The notes under the pieces are model-generated. The model worked only from the letters and a program-made list of their open reading frames with translations, searched no databases and had not been told where the DNA came from. Shown piece after piece: positions 61,953-64,000 of a stretch of DNA of 64,000 bases. Origin of the DNA: Hydrogenophilus sp. Its GTDB lineage: Bacteria > Pseudomonadota > Gammaproteobacteria > Burkholderiales > Rhodocyclaceae. Positions within the stretch are counted from its first letter, which is position 1; each line of letters starts with the position of its first letter. Location of the stretch: NCBI GenBank assembly GCA_026416515.1, contig JAOAEZ010000001.1, positions 148,430-212,429 of the forward strand, written 5' to 3'. The position numbers and the translations under genes are program-made.

Positions 61953-63566
61953 ATGAAAGTCAAAGCGCTTTTTTCTCTTTCGATGGGGCTCCAGATTGCT
62001 TTGATTTGGGTGGTGTGGGCGCTCGGGTCGTGGAGCACAGCGCGGTTCGATGAGGCGTTGGAGGGTGTTTATGCAGAGCGGGTAGTGCCGCTGCGCAATT
62101 TGAAAATGATTTCGGATGCCTACGCAGTTCAGGTGGTTGATCTGACCCATAAAGTGCGCGATGGCAGTTTGGGATGGGAGGAAGCGCGCCAGGAGTTGTC
62201 AAGGGCGCGGGAGAGGATCGCACAGAGGTGGCGGGCTTACCGGGCGGCCGCGCTAACGCCGGAGGAGGCGCGGGTGGCGGCAGAGGTGGAGGAGTTGATG
62301 CGGGGGGCGGAGGGGATGATAACGGAGATCGGCCGATTGTTGGAGAGAGAGGATCGAGGTGGAATCGCGGCTTTGGCCGCGAGGGAGCTCTATCCGAAGA
62401 TCGATCCCATTACTGCAAAGATTTCGGATTTGATCGAGGTGCAGTTGCGGATGGCGAAAGAGGTATATGAGGCGGCAGCGCGGTTCGAGGAGCGGTTGAT
62501 GTGGATAAAGTATGGGGTATTGGTTGGGGCGATAGGGGTAGCGGTGGGAACAGCGGTGGTGCTGGGGGGGCAGCTGAGGAGCGGTTTGGCGCAGACACGG
62601 GCAGCGCTGGAGCGGTTGGCGGAGGGTGACTTCCGGGGAGGGAGAGAGAGGGAAGAGGAGGAGACGGGGCGAAGGGATGAGTTTGGGGAGATCTTGCGGG
62701 CGTGCGGTGCGGCCCGCGAGGCGCTGCGAGGAAGGGTGGTGCAGGCGCTGGAGGCGTTGCGGGAGGTTCAACGGGGAGCAGAGCGGTTGCTGAAGGAGGC
62801 GGAGAAAAACGCCGCCCGGTCGAGGGAGCAGAGCACGGCGACCCAGGCGGTGGCGGCGACGATAGAGGAGGTGGCGGCGACGACGGGGCAGTTGTTTCAG
62901 AACGCAGAGGAGCTGCAGCGGGTGGCAGTACGGGTGGGAGCGACGGGGCGGGAGAGCGCAGAAAAGTTGGGGAGGGCGGTGGCGGCGATCGAGGGGTTGA
63001 AGGCCCAGGTGGGGACGTCGAACGCACGGGTGGCGGCGATGGGAAGTGAGGCGCAGAAGATCGGAGCGGTGGTGACGGCAATCCGCGAGATCGCCGATCA
63101 GACCAATTTGCTGGCGTTGAATGCGGCGATCGAGGCGGCGCGCGCCGGGGAGCAGGGGCGGGGGTTCGCGGTGGTAGCCGATGAGGTGCGGAAGTTGGCG
63201 GAACGAAGCGCCGCAGCGACGGGGGAGATCGACGCAATCGTGGGAGCGGTGGCCGGATTGGTGGGAGAGGCAGTGGCGGAGAATGAGCGAGCGGTGGCGG
63301 CGGTAGAACGGGTGACAGCGGAGATCTACGAGGTGCAGGAAGCGGTTGGGGCAGTAGAAAAGGAGAGCCAGCAGAGCATGATAGCAGCTGAGGGAGCACG
63401 GTCGGCACTGGAGGAGCAGAAGACAGCGACGAGTAGTGTGGCAGAGCGGGTGACGATATTGGCGAGGACAGCCGAGGAAGCAGAGGCGATGAGTAAACGA
63501 TTGTCGCAGGAGGTCGAGGCGATAGTGGCGCAGATCGAGACGACGATGCGGCGGTTTGAAGTGTAA
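61953..63566 (+). CDS. Methyl-accepting chemotaxis protein with 4HB sensor domain
   Basis: Chemoreceptor of 537 residues. TM1 is at about 8-30 and TM2 at about 186-210. The periplasmic part matches the four-helix-bundle MCP domain, with [20 protein letters not shown] near its start. The HAMP region and coiled coil lead to the signalling tip [21 protein letters not shown] (379-399). The C-terminus is TTMRRFEV. The ATG follows AAGGAGGGGG. The 120-bp purine-rich leader contains no convincing promoter. The ligand is unknown, and no che genes are nearby. Confidence 0.95.
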   Translation: MKVKALFSLSMGLQIALIWVVWALGSWSTARFDEALEGVYAERVVPLRNLKMISDAYAVQVVDLTHKVRDGSLGWEEARQELSRARERIAQRWRAYRAAALTPEEARVAAEVEELMRGAEGMITEIGRLLEREDRGGIAALAARELYPKIDPITAKISDLIEVQLRMAKEVYEAAARFEERLMWIKYGVLVGAIGVAVGTAVVLGGQLRSGLAQTRAALERLAEGDFRGGREREEEETGRRDEFGEILRACGAAREALRGRVVQALEALREVQRGAERLLKEAEKNAARSREQSTATQAVAATIEEVAATTGQLFQNAEELQRVAVRVGATGRESAEKLGRAVAAIEGLKAQVGTSNARVAAMGSEAQKIGAVVTAIREIADQTNLLALNAAIEAARAGEQGRGFAVVADEVRKLAERSAAATGEIDAIVGAVAGLVGEAVAENERAVAAVERVTAEIYEVQEAVGAVEKESQQSMIAAEGARSALEEQKTATSSVAERVTILARTAEEAEAMSKRLSQEVEAIVAQIETTMRRFEV

Positions 63567-63620
63567 CGAAGAGGGGAGTTTTGAGGTAGGATCGCGGCAG
63601 CGAGAGGAGAGGAGTTGGCT

Positions 63621-64000
63621 GTGACGCGAGTTCTTTATGCGCAGTCAGGGGGGATGTCACCGGTGATCAACGCGAGCGCAGCAGGGGTGATCGCGGCGGC
63701 GCAGGCCGCAGGGGTGTCCTTGTTGGCCGCTCGCTTTGGAATTCAGGGGGTGTTGGAGGATGATTTGATTGAGGTGCCGCCCCTGTCGGCGTCGGAGCTG
63801 CATCGGTTGAGCTATACGCCAGGGGGAATTTTCGGGACAGCACGGCGCGATTTGCCCGAACCAGAGGAGGATCCCACAACTTATGACCGGTTGTTCAGCG
63901 TGTTGCGGCGAAGGGGGATTACCCATTTTTTGTATAATGGGGGAAACGGGTCGGTCTACTCAGTGGCGCAGATTGCGCGAGAGGCAAAGCGAAGAGGGGT
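63621..64000 (+). CDS. 6-Phosphofructokinase, probably PPi-dependent, 3' end outside window
   Basis: The first about 126 residues of a phosphofructokinase. The N-terminal nucleotide/PPi loop reads VLYAQSGGMSPVINASAAGV, and FLYNGGNGSVYSVAQIARE is the substrate/metal loop. The QSGG...VIN form matches the PPi-type clade found in betaproteobacteria rather than E. coli PfkA (TSGGDAPGMN). The GTG at 63621 follows AGGAG by 7 nt. It presumably links fructose 6-phosphate and fructose 1,6-bisphosphate reversibly. The discriminating residues after GGxxxG lie beyond the window, so PPi use is likely but not shown. Confidence 0.85.
   Translation, partial: MTRVLYAQSGGMSPVINASAAGVIAAAQAAGVSLLAARFGIQGVLEDDLIEVPPLSASELHRLSYTPGGIFGTARRDLPEPEEDPTTYDRLFSVLRRRGITHFLYNGGNGSVYSVAQIAREAKRRG

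Noticed and set aside
62410..63660. Minus-strand open frame of about 416 codons opposite the second chemoreceptor
   Set aside because: Pro/Ser-rich shadow of an alanine/glutamate-rich coiled coil; the plus strand carries an unmistakable chemoreceptor.

Overview
The window is a housekeeping stretch of a bacterial chromosome, almost certainly from a betaproteobacterium. The gene orders lepA-lepB-DUF4845-rnc-era-recO-pdxJ-acpS-nagZ, leuCDB-asd-fimV-truA-trpFBA-accD-folC-SPOR-cvpA-purF-metZ and yhbY/rlmE-ftsH-folP-glmM-tpiA-secG-tRNA(Leu)-nuoA-N are characteristic of that class. The DNA is GC-rich, and the plus strand is visibly enriched in G and T, with many TTG leucine codons and long G runs. 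The compact layout and an apparently PPi-type phosphofructokinase would fit a small-genome thermophilic lineage such as Hydrogenophilaceae. That family placement is inference only.

Layout. (1) 1-7199: lepA (5' end cut off), lepB, DUF4845, rnc, era, recO, pdxJ, acpS, nagZ and an AlkA-type glycosylase, joined mostly by stop/start overlaps. (2) 7304-10294: a minus-strand RpfE/phosphoglycerate-mutase-like gene, divergent from lolC and lolD (lipoprotein export). (3) 10399-15026: a chemoreceptor, a LonB/YcbZ-type protease, and a convergent, AT-richer orphan PhnD-like binding protein with a tandem 28-bp repeat over its promoter. (4) 15247-35466: nineteen co-directional genes from aroC to dapB without a gap over about 50 bp. 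They cover aromatic, leucine, aspartate-family, tryptophan, fatty-acid, folate, purine and methionine synthesis plus cell-envelope functions. (5) 35531-40478: carA, carB and greA, led by an extended -10 promoter that runs straight into a terminator-like hairpin. (6) 40469-46858: yhbY on the minus strand, then rlmE (apparent ATC start), ftsH, folP, glmM, tpiA and secG. (7) 46903-46987: tRNA-Leu(GAG) with its own promoter and terminator. (8) 47150-61829: the complete 14-gene complex I operon nuoA-N and a NUDIX hydrolase. (9) 61953-64000: a second chemoreceptor and the start of a phosphofructokinase, cut by the window end.

No insertion sequence, prophage, CRISPR array or obvious defence system was found, and no intergenic stretch reaches 300 bp. 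The points most worth checking are regulatory or translational: the ATC start of rlmE, the hairpin in the carA leader, the tandem operator-like repeats before the PhnD-like gene, a possibly leaderless RpfE-like gene, and a G10 tract inside aroC.
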